In this document: positions 30,601 through 41,075 of the stretch, piece by piece
Numbering within the stretch: position 1 is the stretch's first letter
How the letters are laid out: each line of letters begins with the position of its first letter
Source of the DNA: Oscarella lobularis
Taxonomy: Eukaryota > Porifera > Homoscleromorpha > Homosclerophorida > Oscarellidae
DNA: 64,000 nucleotides
Direction of reading: 5' to 3'
Assembly (NCBI RefSeq): GCF_947507565.1
Contig: NC_089178.1
Coordinates: forward strand, 1,426,001 to 1,490,000
Notes under the pieces: generated by a model
The model's input: only the letters and a program-made list of their open reading frames with translations
Databases searched by the model: none
What the model was told of the DNA's origin: nothing
Made by a program: the position numbers and the translations under genes

Positions 30601-31650
30601 ATGAAATGTCTGAGGTGGAAGGTGGACAGACTTCGAGTTGGTGTGGTTCGCAGAAAGAGCTACACGAGGGAAGCGAAGTTGAAAGTTGTCCAGTTCTTCG
30701 AAGGCTCTAATGGCAGAAACCTGTATCAAATCTGCAAACGCTTTTCCCTGAACAAACGGTGTAACGGTGAAACGATGGATCGCGATGAAGGAGAGCCTCC
30801 TCGAGAGCCGTAAAGGGAGCAAGAGGGTGAAGTTCTCTAAGCGATCAAAATTCCCGGATATCGAAAGCAGACTGTACCGGGAATTAAAGATTTGCGAAAG
30901 AAGGGGATGAAGGTGATCAGCATTCGTTCATTTTCCTTGTTTATATTTTTTACAAGGTGAAAGGTGGTTAAAAACAGATCTAAACAGATCCTAGAGGAAT
31001 TGCACCCCGGTTCATCATTTGCCTTTTCTGATTGCTGGTTTCAAGCATTCAAAAGGAGATTTCGAATCAGTCTCAGACGAGCAACGAACACCTGCCAAAG
31101 GAACCTAATGACAAGCGATTGTCTGTTCAGCTCTTTCATCAAAGAATTCGCAGTGCAGCCTCCAAATGTACTCAGGTTGGCCCGCTGGGAAAGTGGTCAG
31201 AACATCAGATTGCCAACATGGACCAAACACCATTACCGTTTACATTCGCTGACGGTGAGACCTATGCAGACAAAGGAGATCGAACGTTCATGTGGGTCAG
31301 GGGGAGGGCGTCCGGTTGGGACAAACGTCAAGCCACCATTCAGTTGACAGTATTTGCTGAGTGACAAGAGTCAGCCCTCTTCTAATTTTTTGTGGTCTTG
31401 GTATGAATAATTCGTGATTTTAGCTTCAAATTAATTGATTGTCTCGCAGGGAAACGGATTTTGTTGGAAGAAAGACTTAGTTATGACAACCGGGTGTACG
31501 TTGAAAAACATGCATGCGACGAGGAGGTAATGAAAATTTGGACTAGACAGTGCTGGAAGAATGCGTGTGAGGTCCCCATGCATTTGGTGATTGACATCCA
31601 TCGTGCGCAGAAAACCGACAAAATTCAGAGTTTTTTGAGGGATGAATGAA
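30601..31650 (+). pseudogene. pogo/Tigger-like transposase, broken
   Basis: N-terminal HTH segment RKSYTREAKLKVVQFFEGSN with LYQICKRFSLN, then SKRVKFSKRSKFPDIESRLY, FAFSDCWFQAFKRRFRISLR (CENP-B-type HTH), and IANMDQTPLPFTFADGETYA with the first catalytic Asp, followed by WDKRQATIQLTVFAE (to 31,364). After a probable intron (acceptor CTCGCAG at 31,450) comes KRILLEERLSYDNRVYVEKH and VIDIHRAQKTDKIQSF with the second Asp. The third acidic residue and C-terminus are replaced by a foldback at 31,648. Frameshifts near 30,800 and 31,090. Confidence 0.75.
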
Positions 31651-32224
31651 GTGGGGATCAGTGCCAAAGGCCGATCTGAAGAGGCGTCTAATTCCACATT
31701 AGCAATTCCAAGAAGCGCTTTGAGCACTTCTGCTGATAGCTACTGTCAAGCTTGTCCAGTTTAGTCAAGTTTTAGGATTTTAGCTTCCACGATAGACTAA
31801 TTAGACGAGGAAATAGCAGAACCGGAAGTGAGCTGTCACAGGCGTAGCAAAGGATTTTTTGGCTAGCTATAGATCTTTGGGTGTATAGAAATAAATACTC
31901 TAACCTTTCAAAGTGATTCCTTGCACGTATTTCTTCCGCTTGAGCACAAAAAATCGGAAGAAGTACGTGCGAGAAATCACTTCGAAAGGTTAGAGTACTT
32001 ATTTGTACGCACGAAAAGATCCATAGCAAGCCAAAAAATCTTTTGCTGCGCTTGTGAGAGGTCACTTTCGGTTCGCTATTGAAGCAGCTACAATACTAAA
32101 CCTTTACCTAAACTTGTCAAGCTTGAGGATAACTATCCGCGGAAGTTCTAAAAGCTCTTGTAGAATCTCTAAAGTGGAATTAGACGCCATTTCTAATCTG
32201 CTTTTGGCAACTGATCCCCACTTT
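31648..32224. repeat. foldback element, arms about 290 bp
   Basis: GTGGGGATCAGTGCCAAAGG at 31,651 pairs with the complement ending ACTGATCCCCAC at 32,222. Pairing continues through CGTCTAATTCCAC, CTCTAACCTTTCAAAGTGAT and GGATTTTTTGGCTAGC to a short loop at about 31,948. The arms differ by scattered substitutions. It adjoins the pogo transposase, whose 3' part is absent. Confidence 0.8.
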
Positions 32225-32282
32225 CTGGCGCATGCGCAGTCATTGCGAAAAGGGTCTATTCTCCGCAAACTGAAAGAATTAA

Positions 32283-32765
32283 CTAGAGAATGATGGCCCG
32301 GTGTTGCCATCAAGCAGAGCCTCCCACCGCTTACCGTACCCGAGTGCTAATGCATAGTGTGACGTCATAAATTTTTATGTTGCCACATATTCACGTAGTC
32401 ATCACTGCCTATAGCCCCTACAGCTCAGTTCTACGTAGATACTGTACATACCTACATAATTGCCATGTTCTTCTAATTAGGCAATTTTCTGACGTATTGT
32501 ATTTCATAATTTGCTCTGTGTTTGAAGACATGCACGTGTACAGTACGGGGGTCATATTCCTGTTACCCGTACACGCCTACATACAATACCTACGTACAAA
32601 CCGTACATGAGTAGATACTTTTGATTGTGACGTCAGAGCGTGACAATCAAAACTCTCGTTTCGGTTGCTCAGTGCATTTATAAAACGGAAGATCAATTTG
32701 AAACAAGGGTTACTAAGCATTTTTTGAAAGAAAAACGCTTTATTCGTGCCTTTTTCGGGTCACCT
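32283..32765 (-). mobile_element. Helitron 3' region, inverted copy
   Basis: On the minus strand it runs from CGGTGACCC-type sequence at 32,765 through the GATTGTGACGTCAGAGCGTG block to GGTGGGAGGCTCTGC, stem TGATGGC...GCCATCA, and TCTCTAG ending at 32,283, followed by T. It covers in one piece the two halves split by the insertion at 20,237/25,892. The 5' part is lost at the LINE beyond 32,765. Confidence 0.75.
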
Positions 32766-32769
32766 CTGT

Positions 32770-33757
32770 CCCGGATGCAGTTGACGAAGTTTGAATTTCT
32801 CCTCCTCTCCTTGAGGCTTCTTTCTATCTCGCCGCTGTTATTTGTGACTGTAAATGGTGTAAATAGTGTATATAAGTCTTTTTCTTCTCCCTTTGAATCA
32901 ATTTTTCGTTTATATTTTCGATCGCATTTTTGTCACGCCACCTCACCTTTTTATCTCAATTTTATGCGTCAAATTACAGTTGTGTTTCATCAGGAACGTT
33001 TTTCCGATTACGAATGTGGTCAATTCTTCGGGTTGGGAAATTTCATTCTCGTTTTCAATTCAACGTCAAGTGATGTTTTTCAAATGCATTCATCGCGTTC
33101 GGTGTCGTCAATTCATTATGATGCTACTACTTTTATATGGTGATGTGGAAGTTAATCAAGGTCCTATACAATATCCTTGTGGTATCTGTGGTTGTTCGGT
33201 TCGTTCCAATCAGAAAGGAGTTCAATGTGATCTATGTGATTGCTGGTTTCACGCAAAGTGTGAATCTATTTCCTGCAATATTTATAGTTATCTGACTGTT
33301 AATGAATCGTGTTGCTGGTTATGTACCCGATGTGCTCTTCCTCAATTTGACGACTCACTCTTTAATGTTTCTGATATGCCATCTTTAAATGTTTCTGTCT
33401 CTTCTTTGTCAGGATTTGATGCGCAATCTGGCATTACCAGTGGTCTTTTCGATCGTTTCTCTCATTTGAAAAAATCTAATCGGAACTCCCTGTTGGCAGG
33501 CCTGAATATAAACGGTTTATCTTCAAAAATTGACTGGGTGCGTCTCTTACTTCACACGTGCTCAATGGATGCCCTTGCTTTATGTGAAACAAAAATTGAT
33601 GATTCTATTAATGACTCGTGTTTATCAGTGAATGGTTATGATCTTTTTCGATCTGACAGGTCTTGTCATGGTGGTGGCGTTGCTCTGTATGTGGCATCTC
33701 AGTATTGTGGCTCAGTTTTGTCTTTTACGGCAGATCTCGAGGGTGTGGCTATAATTC
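32770..33757 (+). pseudogene. 5' part of a LINE: 2A-like motif, PHD finger, endonuclease
   Basis: Open from about 32,866. MLLLLYGDVEVNQGP is a 2A-like peptide with NQGP in place of NPGP. It is followed by a PHD finger (YPCGICGCSVRSNQKGVQCD, CDCWFHAKCESIS, CWLCTRC) and the N-terminal half of an apurinic-type endonuclease: LLAGLNINGLSSKIDWVRLL, LALCETKIDDS, FRSDRSCHGGGVALYV. This order is typical of CR1-like LINE ORF2. The frame is clean but stops where other repeat sequence begins at about 33,757; the reverse transcriptase is absent. Confidence 0.8.
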
Positions 33758-33821
33758 CCCGAACACCCGCGCGCGCCCTGGTGGGAGGGGCTCTCAAACG
33801 TGATCGGCTAAAATCTCAAAG

Positions 33822-33841
33822 TGTGTGTCTGTCTGTCTGTC

Positions 33842-33879
<38 letters not shown>

Positions 33880-33881
33880 GG
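33822..33881 (+). repeat. (TGTC)n microsatellite
   Basis: About fourteen near-perfect TGTC units. It lies in a block GGTGGGAGGGGCTCTCAAAC...TGTCTG...GTGACGTCAC that resembles 19,812-19,900, where the same tract is shorter. Confidence 0.85.
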
Positions 33882-34072
33882 TAACGCTCACGTCACAATC
33901 GCTCTTAGGCCAATCACACTCAAAGGTGCCTTTATGACATCACATTCATTGTGATGTCATACCCTCCCGTATAAAAAAGAAATGCTACCGAAAAAGGTGA
34001 CGTCACAGTATCGAAATCGCGAACCCCCGTATAGCAGAATTGTAAAGAAAGAAACGCATTTATCGAAAGCCG

Positions 34073-34250
34073 CGGATGGATCGAAGATCGATCGCTAGGC
34101 CGATCGATCGAAGCTCGATCGGTGAGCCGATCGATCGAAGGATCGATCGGGTGAGATCGATCGCTAGGCCGATCGATCGAAGATCGATCGCTAGGCCGAT
34201 CGATCAAAGATCGATCGGTGAGCCGAAGATCGCTAGGCCGATCAAAGTAC
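34073..34250. repeat. GATCGATC palindrome cluster
   Basis: Units such as CGATCGCTAGGCCGATCGAT and GATCGAAGATCGATCG are repeated six to seven times in 175 bp just upstream of the Helitron ORF. The array can fold into many alternative hairpins. It may be a promoter or origin-like part of the element; unproven. Confidence 0.7.
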
Positions 34251-34365
34251 ATGTACAGTGTAGTACACAGCGTCGTCCTGTACAAGATGACGTAACAGAA
34301 ATGACGTAAGATAAATGACGTAACAATAGGACGTCCATTCATTTGGATTTGCGATTGCGAAAACA

Positions 34366-36503
34366 ATGAGCGACTTCTCTTCAAGCGATTCTCACGTAAG
34401 TTCTTTTTTTACTAAAAAAGAGCTGATGCGCCCGTTTGTCAGCGACGGGACAACGGTTGAAGCATCGCCGGTGCGCCTGATTCACTCGGTTGATGCACCT
34501 ATGACTTCCGATCTAAACAGTAGCGAAGTGAAAGATAGCCGTCTCGATTCGGAGACATTTTGCGGTTATGTTGACCCCATAAAAAGTAACAAAGGTCCCT
34601 CTTTGGTGGAATCGCCGTCGTCAAGGAAAAAGCGACTCCAACGTGAAAGGGTTCGCCGATGTCGTGCTAAGCGCTCTAAGAAGGAAGCCGAAAATGCCAA
34701 GAAGCATGATCCACAGTGGCATGACGAAAAGAGAGCTATGGAAAGTGCGTTCGAGCGAAGTAAGAGGCGCAGAAGTGATGCAATGAAAAAGGCCTTTAGT
34801 CGAGAGGCAGAAACAGAAGAAGTGCGTTGGGAGCGCTTAGCCAAGGACGTCATTCGTCATTCGAACACGAGAGTAGATGAATCAGCTGATGAACGTCAGA
34901 GACGTCTACGTAATGACACGATGCGTCACTCGGAAGTGAGGCAAAATGAAAGCGTTGTAGAGCGGGAAAGACGTCTACATAATGACACGATGCGTCACTC
35001 GGAAGTGAGGCAAAATGAAAGCGTTGTAGAACGGAAAAGACGTCTACGTAATGACACGTTGCGTCACTCGGAAGTGAGGCAAAATGAAAGCGTTGTAGAA
35101 CGGGAAAGACGTCTACGTAATGACACGTTGCGTCACTCGGAAGTGAGGCAAAATGAAAGCGTTGTAGAACGGGAAAGCCGTCTGAATAATGAAGCGTTGC
35201 GTCACTCCGAAGTGAGGCAATGTGAAAGCGTAGAAGAAAAGCAGAATCGTCTCCTTACCGACACTTTACGTCATTCTGATGCGAGACAACACGAGACTGC
35301 AGACGAAAGGCAGATTCGCACTGAAAAAAACGCAGCGCGTATGAAAAATTATCGCCAAAAGAAGCGCGTCTCTGAAGTTGAAGCAAAAGGAAACGCGACG
35401 AAAAAGCGAAAGTTTGCCAGCGAAAGCGAATCGTCAGAAAATTACGTGCCTTTTTGGAAGCAAAAAGATCCTTCTGAATTTGAAGAGTTTGGACAAAAAT
35501 GCCTCGACTCTTTCCATAAGGTAATGTCAAAATTAGAATTTAAAACATGCACATCTTGCGATGAGTCTTGGCCTACATTGCGAATGAAGGCTAACACCGA
35601 GATGTTCTGGCAGTGCTCTATTGATCACGGAAGTGATCAAGCGGGCCTTCTTACGTCAGACAATAATATCCTGGCAGCGTTCCACCGCTTCTGAAGGATT
35701 TATCTACTGTAGAGGAAATGCTCATAGCGCAAATAGCGCCTATGATGAACGTATTCAGGTTGCCGTCTGGAAGGCAGTATGGCTACAGCGGTGACGTTCT
35801 AAATTTGCCACAGGACGTGCAATCCGTTGTAAACAGCCTGCCTCGAACTGCGAGCAACTTGGGTACAGTAGTTGTACGTCGAAAGCGAAGTTCCGGGAAT
35901 GTGATGGAATTTCGCGTTCGACGAGATCGAGTTTATGCAGCACTTGTGCTTCTAAAGCGAAACAACAAGTACTACAGTAACATTAAAATAGATTCCGTAG
36001 CGCTAGATGCTCTTTCTGAAGACGGAGAGCTTAAAGAACTTCAAACGATTGAAATTGATGTAGTTAATGACATTTCTCCTTTTGGTGCCAATGCACCTGA
36101 AGCGGACGCGTGCAAAACAGGTGAAGAAAACGATGATAATATCGAATTTTCCCACTCTGTTTTGCCGTCGACGTCATTGGGACTGACAGAAACGGAGAAA
36201 ATACGCAAAGTCATTAACAAAATAGGTGATAAACCTTGGTATAGCGCTAAGAAACAATCGTCTGAACAAAAATCGTCACCGTCCGACGATGAAACAGTAG
36301 ATGAAAGCTCAGCTTTCATGAAATGGCCTACCTGTGGTAGTACTCCTATAAGTGAGTTTACCACCGAAGGCTACTGGACGCAAGCATTTCCAACGCTTTT
36401 TCCAACTGGAGCAGGTGACTTCAGGAGTCCACGAGTTCGATCGGTGACTCTTGCAGATTATCTAAAGCATTTGATGCGCTACAAAGACGGGCGATTTGCT
36501 TAG
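34366..36503 (+). pseudogene. Helitron protein N-terminal region (23-aa repeats, DUF6570-like)
   Basis: MSDFSSSDSHVSSFFTKKEL start at 34366, basic region SRKKRLQRERVRRCRAKRSK, then seven charged 23-aa repeats, CTSCDESWPTLRMK, and GLLTSDNN. A frame change at about 35,680 joins EMLIAQIAPMMNVFRLPSGR and VLNLPQDVQSVV (DUF6570 pattern), then SEFTTEGYWTQAFPTLFPTG. TAG at 36,501 interrupts the sequence RFA*HPRFRYF, where the homologous copy has Arg. The region precedes Rep and is of unknown biochemical function. Confidence 0.8.
34846..35330 (+). repeat. seven 69-bp tandem repeats coding 23-aa units
   Basis: Core unit NDTMRHSEVRQNESVVERER plus RLR, with four nearly identical central copies (34,910-35,190) and more diverged outer ones. 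High identity at synonymous sites in the central units suggests recent unequal exchange or slippage. Confidence 0.9.
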
Positions 36504-37640
36504 CATCCACGCTTTAGATACTTTGCACTGAACACTTTGATGCGTTGGCGAGCGTTGGAAACTTCGCGTGTGTTTATTAAACAAAATCCAGAAGAGGCAA
36601 AATTAACTGTCGAAGAGTTGCAAGAGATGTCGAAGACTTCTGCAACTCCCGATTTTGCATCCAAAGTATTTCACTTTGGAAAAAGTTTGCACGGCTCAAA
36701 GCAGTATTGGTTAATGCAAAGACGAAATTTATTTGCTATGCAAGAAAAACTCGGTCAGCCCAGCTGCTTCTTTACTCTTAGTGCAGCTGATTCGCACTGG
36801 CCCGAGCTCTTTGATCTTGCACAGCACTGCAATAAAGATAGCACGTCCGAGGAGTTGTATCGTAGCTATCGAAAACGAAACGAAACGTTGAATGCAAATC
36901 CAATGTTAGCAGATTGGTTTTTCACTCGACGAGCGTTTGAATTTTTGAAATCATTTTTGGTACCAGTTCTTGGTTTCGAGGACTACTGGGCTCGCATTGA
37001 GTATCAACACCGAGGAAGTGCTCATTTTCACGGTCTTGGTTGGACACGAGATGCTCCCGACTTCCAAACGACAATGAAACGTATAAAAGAGTATCCTGAA
37101 ATGAATTTGCAGTTTAACGAGAAAGCCAACTGGAAAGCGGTTGAACGCATTTGTGCGACAGAAGGAGAAGACATAGTCAAATTTACAGATTGGCTGATGT
37201 CAACAGTTAATCCTTCTTTCGACGATGCAGGTGATGGTCAAATGCCCAAGGTGCATCCGAGTGATCATCCATGCCACCAGAGGTGGCGCGATGTGGATGA
37301 TCACGAAGCGGATTACGAGAGGCTCATTGCCACTGTTCAAAGGCATACAGAGTGCAAAGCCTGCTTGAAAGATCTGGGTGATGGCACTAAAGTATGCCGC
37401 TTTCACTTTCCAAAAGCTCTGCAGAAGGAGACAAAGTTCGAAGTATGTCCGTATAACCTAATAGAGCCGTCGGTCGATACAAAACGAAACGACCCACGAA
37501 TCAACACTCACAATCCTTTACAACTTCAAGATTGGAGAGCAAACGTTGATATGCAAGTTTGCGTAAGTGCTTATGGACTTGCCAAGTACGTCATGTCCCG
37601 CAGTTACGCAAAAGGCCAGCAAACGAACAGCGTCGCAAAG
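36504..37640 (+). pseudogene. Helitron Rep (HUH) domain
   Basis: MRWRALETSRVFIKQNPEEA, QPSCFFTLSAADSHWPELFD, NPMLADWFFTRRAFE, and the HUH motif EYQHRGSAHFHGLGW, followed by RLIATVQRHTECKAC and NTHNPLQLQDWRANVDMQV. The tyrosine motif YGLAKYVMSRSYAKG is altered compared with YAVGKYIAKYATK in the other copy. Immediately after it the sequence jumps into the C-terminal part of the helicase. Confidence 0.82.
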
Positions 37641-38498
37641 CAGTTTGCTGACGCTGTTCGGCTATTTTCACGCCGAGAAGATGTGGCAGAATTTAATGTA
37701 AGTTGTCTAAAGCATTCGCCAAATTGTGTGTGGCGGTTATAAATGCAGATCATAATTGCCACGAAGCTTCAACGGCAAACGAAGAAATTGCTGGCGGTCT
37801 ACATTCGCGCCTTCATCTTTGCGAAGGCGCGCGTGTAATGCTGACGTAAAATCTCTGGACCGAAAAAGGTTTAGTCAATGGCCATTCTGTATAAGACGGG
37901 CTGCAAGCCGCCCTCACTGCCAGAGGCCGTCGTTATTTGAATGGACAAATACGACGGCCCAACTTGGGGTGGAGAGCGATGCGTTCCTATTAGTCCCATT
38001 GAACGAACATGGCCAAGCTCAAATGTAAAGAGTAACGCAACTACTTGCAAACGGCGGCAGCTCCCGCTTCACTTGGCGTGGGCTATAACCGTTCACAAGT
38101 CACAAGGGCTTACTCTTGACAAGGCCGTAATCGATTTAGGGCAGCGAGATTTTGCACCGGGAATTACGTACGTTGCGTTGTCTCGAGTGCGAAATTTAGA
38201 TAACTGCCTAATTCAAAGCTTTGACTTTCAACGTATAGCTCATTTGAACAAGTCAAAAATCTATAAACGTCGTTTGATCGAAGATCGACGTTTGGCGAAA
38301 CTAGCCAAGCGCACGGAGTCTATCTTTTCTTTAAACGACACTAAATCCGATTTAGTTTACGATTTTTTCACCAAGTTAGAAGAAGAGCAGCAGAAGCTGC
38401 CAGAGCTGTTGGATAGTGATGATAACTCCGACCCCTCTGACTTGGAGGAAAACATTAGCCCTATTACATTCAAAGGGAACAAACGTAGTGATAAATAA
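37641..38498 (+). pseudogene. Helitron helicase, C-terminal motifs only
   Basis: FADAVRLFSRREDVAEFN joins Rep directly; about 400 residues with Walker A and B are missing. Frame changes and a stop near 37,735-37,935, then [58 protein letters not shown]. It ends in a linker rich in Asp/Ser. The protein could not act as a helicase. Confidence 0.8.
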
Positions 38499-38591
38499 AG
38501 TAATTCTTCGAACGGTAGTTTAAAGCCATCAACTACGGCACAGCGCACTGCGTCTCCTCCTCTGCCTCCTCTTCGAAAACCTGGTCGAAAA

Positions 38592-39165
38592 GTGCAGAGA
38601 AAAGATGGAAACGCAGTACAGGATCCCACGTCTCCGATGCCCTTTCTTCGCAAACTTGGTCGAAGAAGGAAGAAAATAATTGGAGACGGAAACTGTTATT
38701 TTCGCTGTCTATCGAAAGCAGCAGTTGGCAAACAAGACTTGCATCTGCAGTTTCGGACTCAAATTGCTGACATCATGTCGCAGTTCAAACATGCGTTTGA
38801 GATCTTTTCTCCAGACGGTAAAACGTACGAAGATCACGTAAGCGCAATTAGAAATCCAGGTGCTTGGTCGACGCAGGCAGAAATATATGCTACCGCAACT
38901 CGGTATCAAATTGATGTCTGCGTTTATACATGGTTTGGTAGAAATTGGGATTATGCAATTATACAAGCCACGATTTCATCTAAATGTTGTAGAAAGAGAA
39001 AAAATGCCTTTTCAAAGGATTGAAATACTTCACTACTACAATCATTTCGAGCTGATCGTGCCACTCAATCCAAGTACAAAATTGACTGCACCAGGTCTCT
39101 CGCAAGCACGTCTGAAGAGTAGTGGTAAGAATTTGGGATGCTTCTTTTTTTTGAACAGCATCTAG
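38592..39165 (+). pseudogene. OTU cysteine-protease domain of the Helitron
   Basis: KIIGDGNCYFRCLSKAAVGK with the catalytic Cys, then GAWSTQAEIYATATRYQIDV, and after a frame change at about 38,955 YKPRFHLNVVE and IEILHYYNHFELIVPL with the catalytic His. Matches the OTU part at 28,350-28,770. OTU proteases remove ubiquitin; many Helitrons and other transposons carry one, role unproven. Confidence 0.82.
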
Positions 39166-39239
39166 GCTACGGCCTTGGGGCTCATGCATAATGTGATGCC
39201 CCTAAAAATTTTTTTGGGCTGCAAAGCGTTCAGACCTCC

Positions 39240-39300
39240 TCGTGGTGCAGCCTGGGTGACGCTAACATGAACGCACATATGTAAACTTTACATATATATA
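39240..39300 (+). repeat. repeat boundary shared with 16,985-17,030 (inverted)
   Basis: GCAGCCTGGGTGACGCTAAC and ATGAACGCAC are the reverse complement of the copy at 17 kb, followed in both by an AT dinucleotide run. It may mark the end of one transposon and start of another. Confidence 0.55.
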
Positions 39301-39359
39301 TATATGTATATATATCATATATTTCAACAATTAAACAAAAAACAAACAAACAGACAAAT

Positions 39360-39735
39360 TAATTATTTAGAAGTTTTTTCTTCGTCTTCCGATGCGGGCG
39401 ATGCACGCAAACGAAATGCGCTAAAGGCAGACGTCAATGCCGTCGTCGCCGTCGTCGCCACAGGCGTCGTCGCCGCCGAAGGTGGAGGTCTCCGCGGAGG
39501 AGGCGTAGGAGGAGAAGTAGGAAGAGGAGGACGAGGAGGAGGAGGGGTTTCCGCCACTATCGGGCGGAAATGTGTGCCCTGTTGGTAGTATTGATGGTAG
39601 TAGTAGTAGGGGTGGTATGTTGGGCACTCAGGACCGGGTGATTCGCCCAGAAAGTTTGGTCGAAAACTCTTTCGACCGTGTTCATCACCCCGTCCTGCGT
39701 GCCTTCCACGGTGGTGGGATGGATACCGTCATCCC
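39360..39735. repeat. triplet-repeat-rich region with two hairpins
   Basis: (GTC)n, (GGA)n and (TAG)n-type tracts. Hairpins: TTGGTCGAAAACTCTTTCGACC near 39,656 and GGTGGGATGGATACCGTCATCCCACC near 39,713. The ORFs through here are low-complexity on both strands. Confidence 0.6.
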
Positions 39736-39740
39736 ACCGT

Positions 39741-40588
39741 AGGACCACGGATACTGGAGGAGAGGGATAGGAAACGCACGCAAGGTACTGTACATTGTGA
39801 CGCAACATGCGTGTCACGGGCACGCCCCCGCACCCGTTTGTGACCTCGCTCAAATAATACCCGATTTCTCCAAATCCGAAAGCTCTCTAGCCTTCGAATT
39901 AACTTGGCAAGGTTACGAAATGCCGTAGTAATGCCTCCGATTGTCGTTTTTTGCAGTCAATGCTTGCCTTAAGGTGATTTCAGCCCGTTTCTTTCCAGAA
40001 CGCGATCAACGTGACTTTGTGCTTTTGTCATGACCATTCTACAGATTTTCAGAACCCCAAAGTACATTCAAATTGTAGACTATAGACGTCAAAGTGCAAC
40101 TGTCTCACCCAAGATTATCTGCGATTCCCTATCATCAAAAGCGAGACGGTTTTGTAGCACGCTCCACTCTTAGCAGGTCATAAAATCGTCTCCTTTTTGG
40201 CTATTGGAAATCACAGATGATCTTGGGTAAGACAGTTGCACTTCGACGTTTATAGTCTACGATTTGAATGTACGTTGGGTTTCTAAAAGCCTGTAAAACG
40301 GTCGTGAAAAATGCACAAAGTGACGTTGATTACGTGCTGAAAAGAAACGGGCTGAAATCTTCTTTAGGAAAGCATCGCTTGCTTAAAACCACTATCGGTA
40401 GCATTACTTAGGCATTTCCCAACCTTCTCAAGCTGCCTTAACGGCTGAATAGCTTTCGGTTTTGGAGAAATCGGACGTTAATTGAGCGAAGTCACAAATA
40501 GATGAGGAGGCGTGGCCGTGACACGCATATTGCGTCACAATGTATTGCGTTTCCTATCCCTCTCCTAGATCTAGTATCCGTGGTAGGA
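39741..40588. repeat. giant foldback element, arms about 420 bp
   Basis: GGACCACGGATACT at 39,742 pairs with AGTATCCGTGGT ending near 40,585. Pairing continues through GGGATAGGAAACGCA, CGTGTCACGG, GATTTCAGCCCGTTTCTTTC, CAAAGTGCAACTGTCT(C/T)ACC and to a loop at about 40,162-40,185. No coding. The arms differ by many substitutions and short indels, so it is an old element. Confidence 0.85.
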
Positions 40589-41075
40589 CACACGTGTGCA
40601 TGAGGGGTGGTCCTCCCCCTCGGCGGCGTCTTCCCATACTTCCGCGTCGTGTTCTCCTAAAATAAGTTAATTTCACAAATAAAATTTAGAGAAATAACAC
40701 TTACGAAGGTTCGCGCCTTTCCATGAGTGAATGAAATGTAACCTTTTCATTGTGACGTAGTAAGGGAAATTCCCTCTAATACGGGGTCTGTCTTTTCTAG
40801 AACTATCTCTACTGTACGGATAGCGAGCAGGGACAGGCGGAAAGGTACGTACGAGGTGTTCGGGGACCACATGACGACTTCAAAACAGTAGTCATTATCT
40901 AGTTTTATAACTCCTTTCCATGGATGCAAATCTGTGATTGGTTCTGTCTTCCGTCTCGATATCAGAGTCGAACGACAAGGCCGGCTTCTCTTTCCACGCT
41001 TTGGATCAGACGCCGGCGTAGCCTCGTGCACAGCAAAGCAATGGTCTCCTTTTCCTTATTTTCTAAGAAAAAATT
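40589..41075. other. spacer without a recognised gene
   Basis: A minus-strand ORF of 94 aa (41,031-40,747) contains LHPWKGVIKLDNDYCFEVV, but no family is recognised and it has no clear start context. It follows the truncated topoisomerase fragment on the same strand. Confidence 0.35.

Larger units (their letters stand above)
34260..39200 (+). mobile_element. Helitron with 23-aa repeats, Rep, helicase remnant and OTU
   Basis: Second copy of the Helitron type at 8.2-13.2 kb, in the opposite orientation. N-terminal region is long and open; the helicase has lost motifs I-III by an internal deletion near 37,620. At least three frameshifts and an in-frame TAG occur. The 5' and 3' termini are not fixed; sequence 33,757-34,260 and 39,170-39,240 may belong to it. 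Confidence 0.8.

Noticed and set aside
25895..32500. A single 6.6-kb transposon bounded by inverted repeats at 25.9-26.13 and 32.28-32.5 kb
   Set aside because: The two repeats are 3' ends of Helitron copies in opposite orientation, and each has its own terminal hairpin and CTAG, so they need not bound one element.
34846..35330. 69-bp direct repeats as a CRISPR-like array
   Set aside because: Units are contiguous, in frame, and code for a repeated peptide without spacers.
36501..36503. In-frame TAG in a Helitron as a recoded codon
   Set aside because: The homologous copy has an Arg codon here and the element has other frameshifts, so simple decay is enough.
39304..39588. Gly-rich plus-strand and Pro-rich minus-strand ORFs
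   Set aside because: Both arise from GTC/GGA triplet repeats; no domain or start context supports either.
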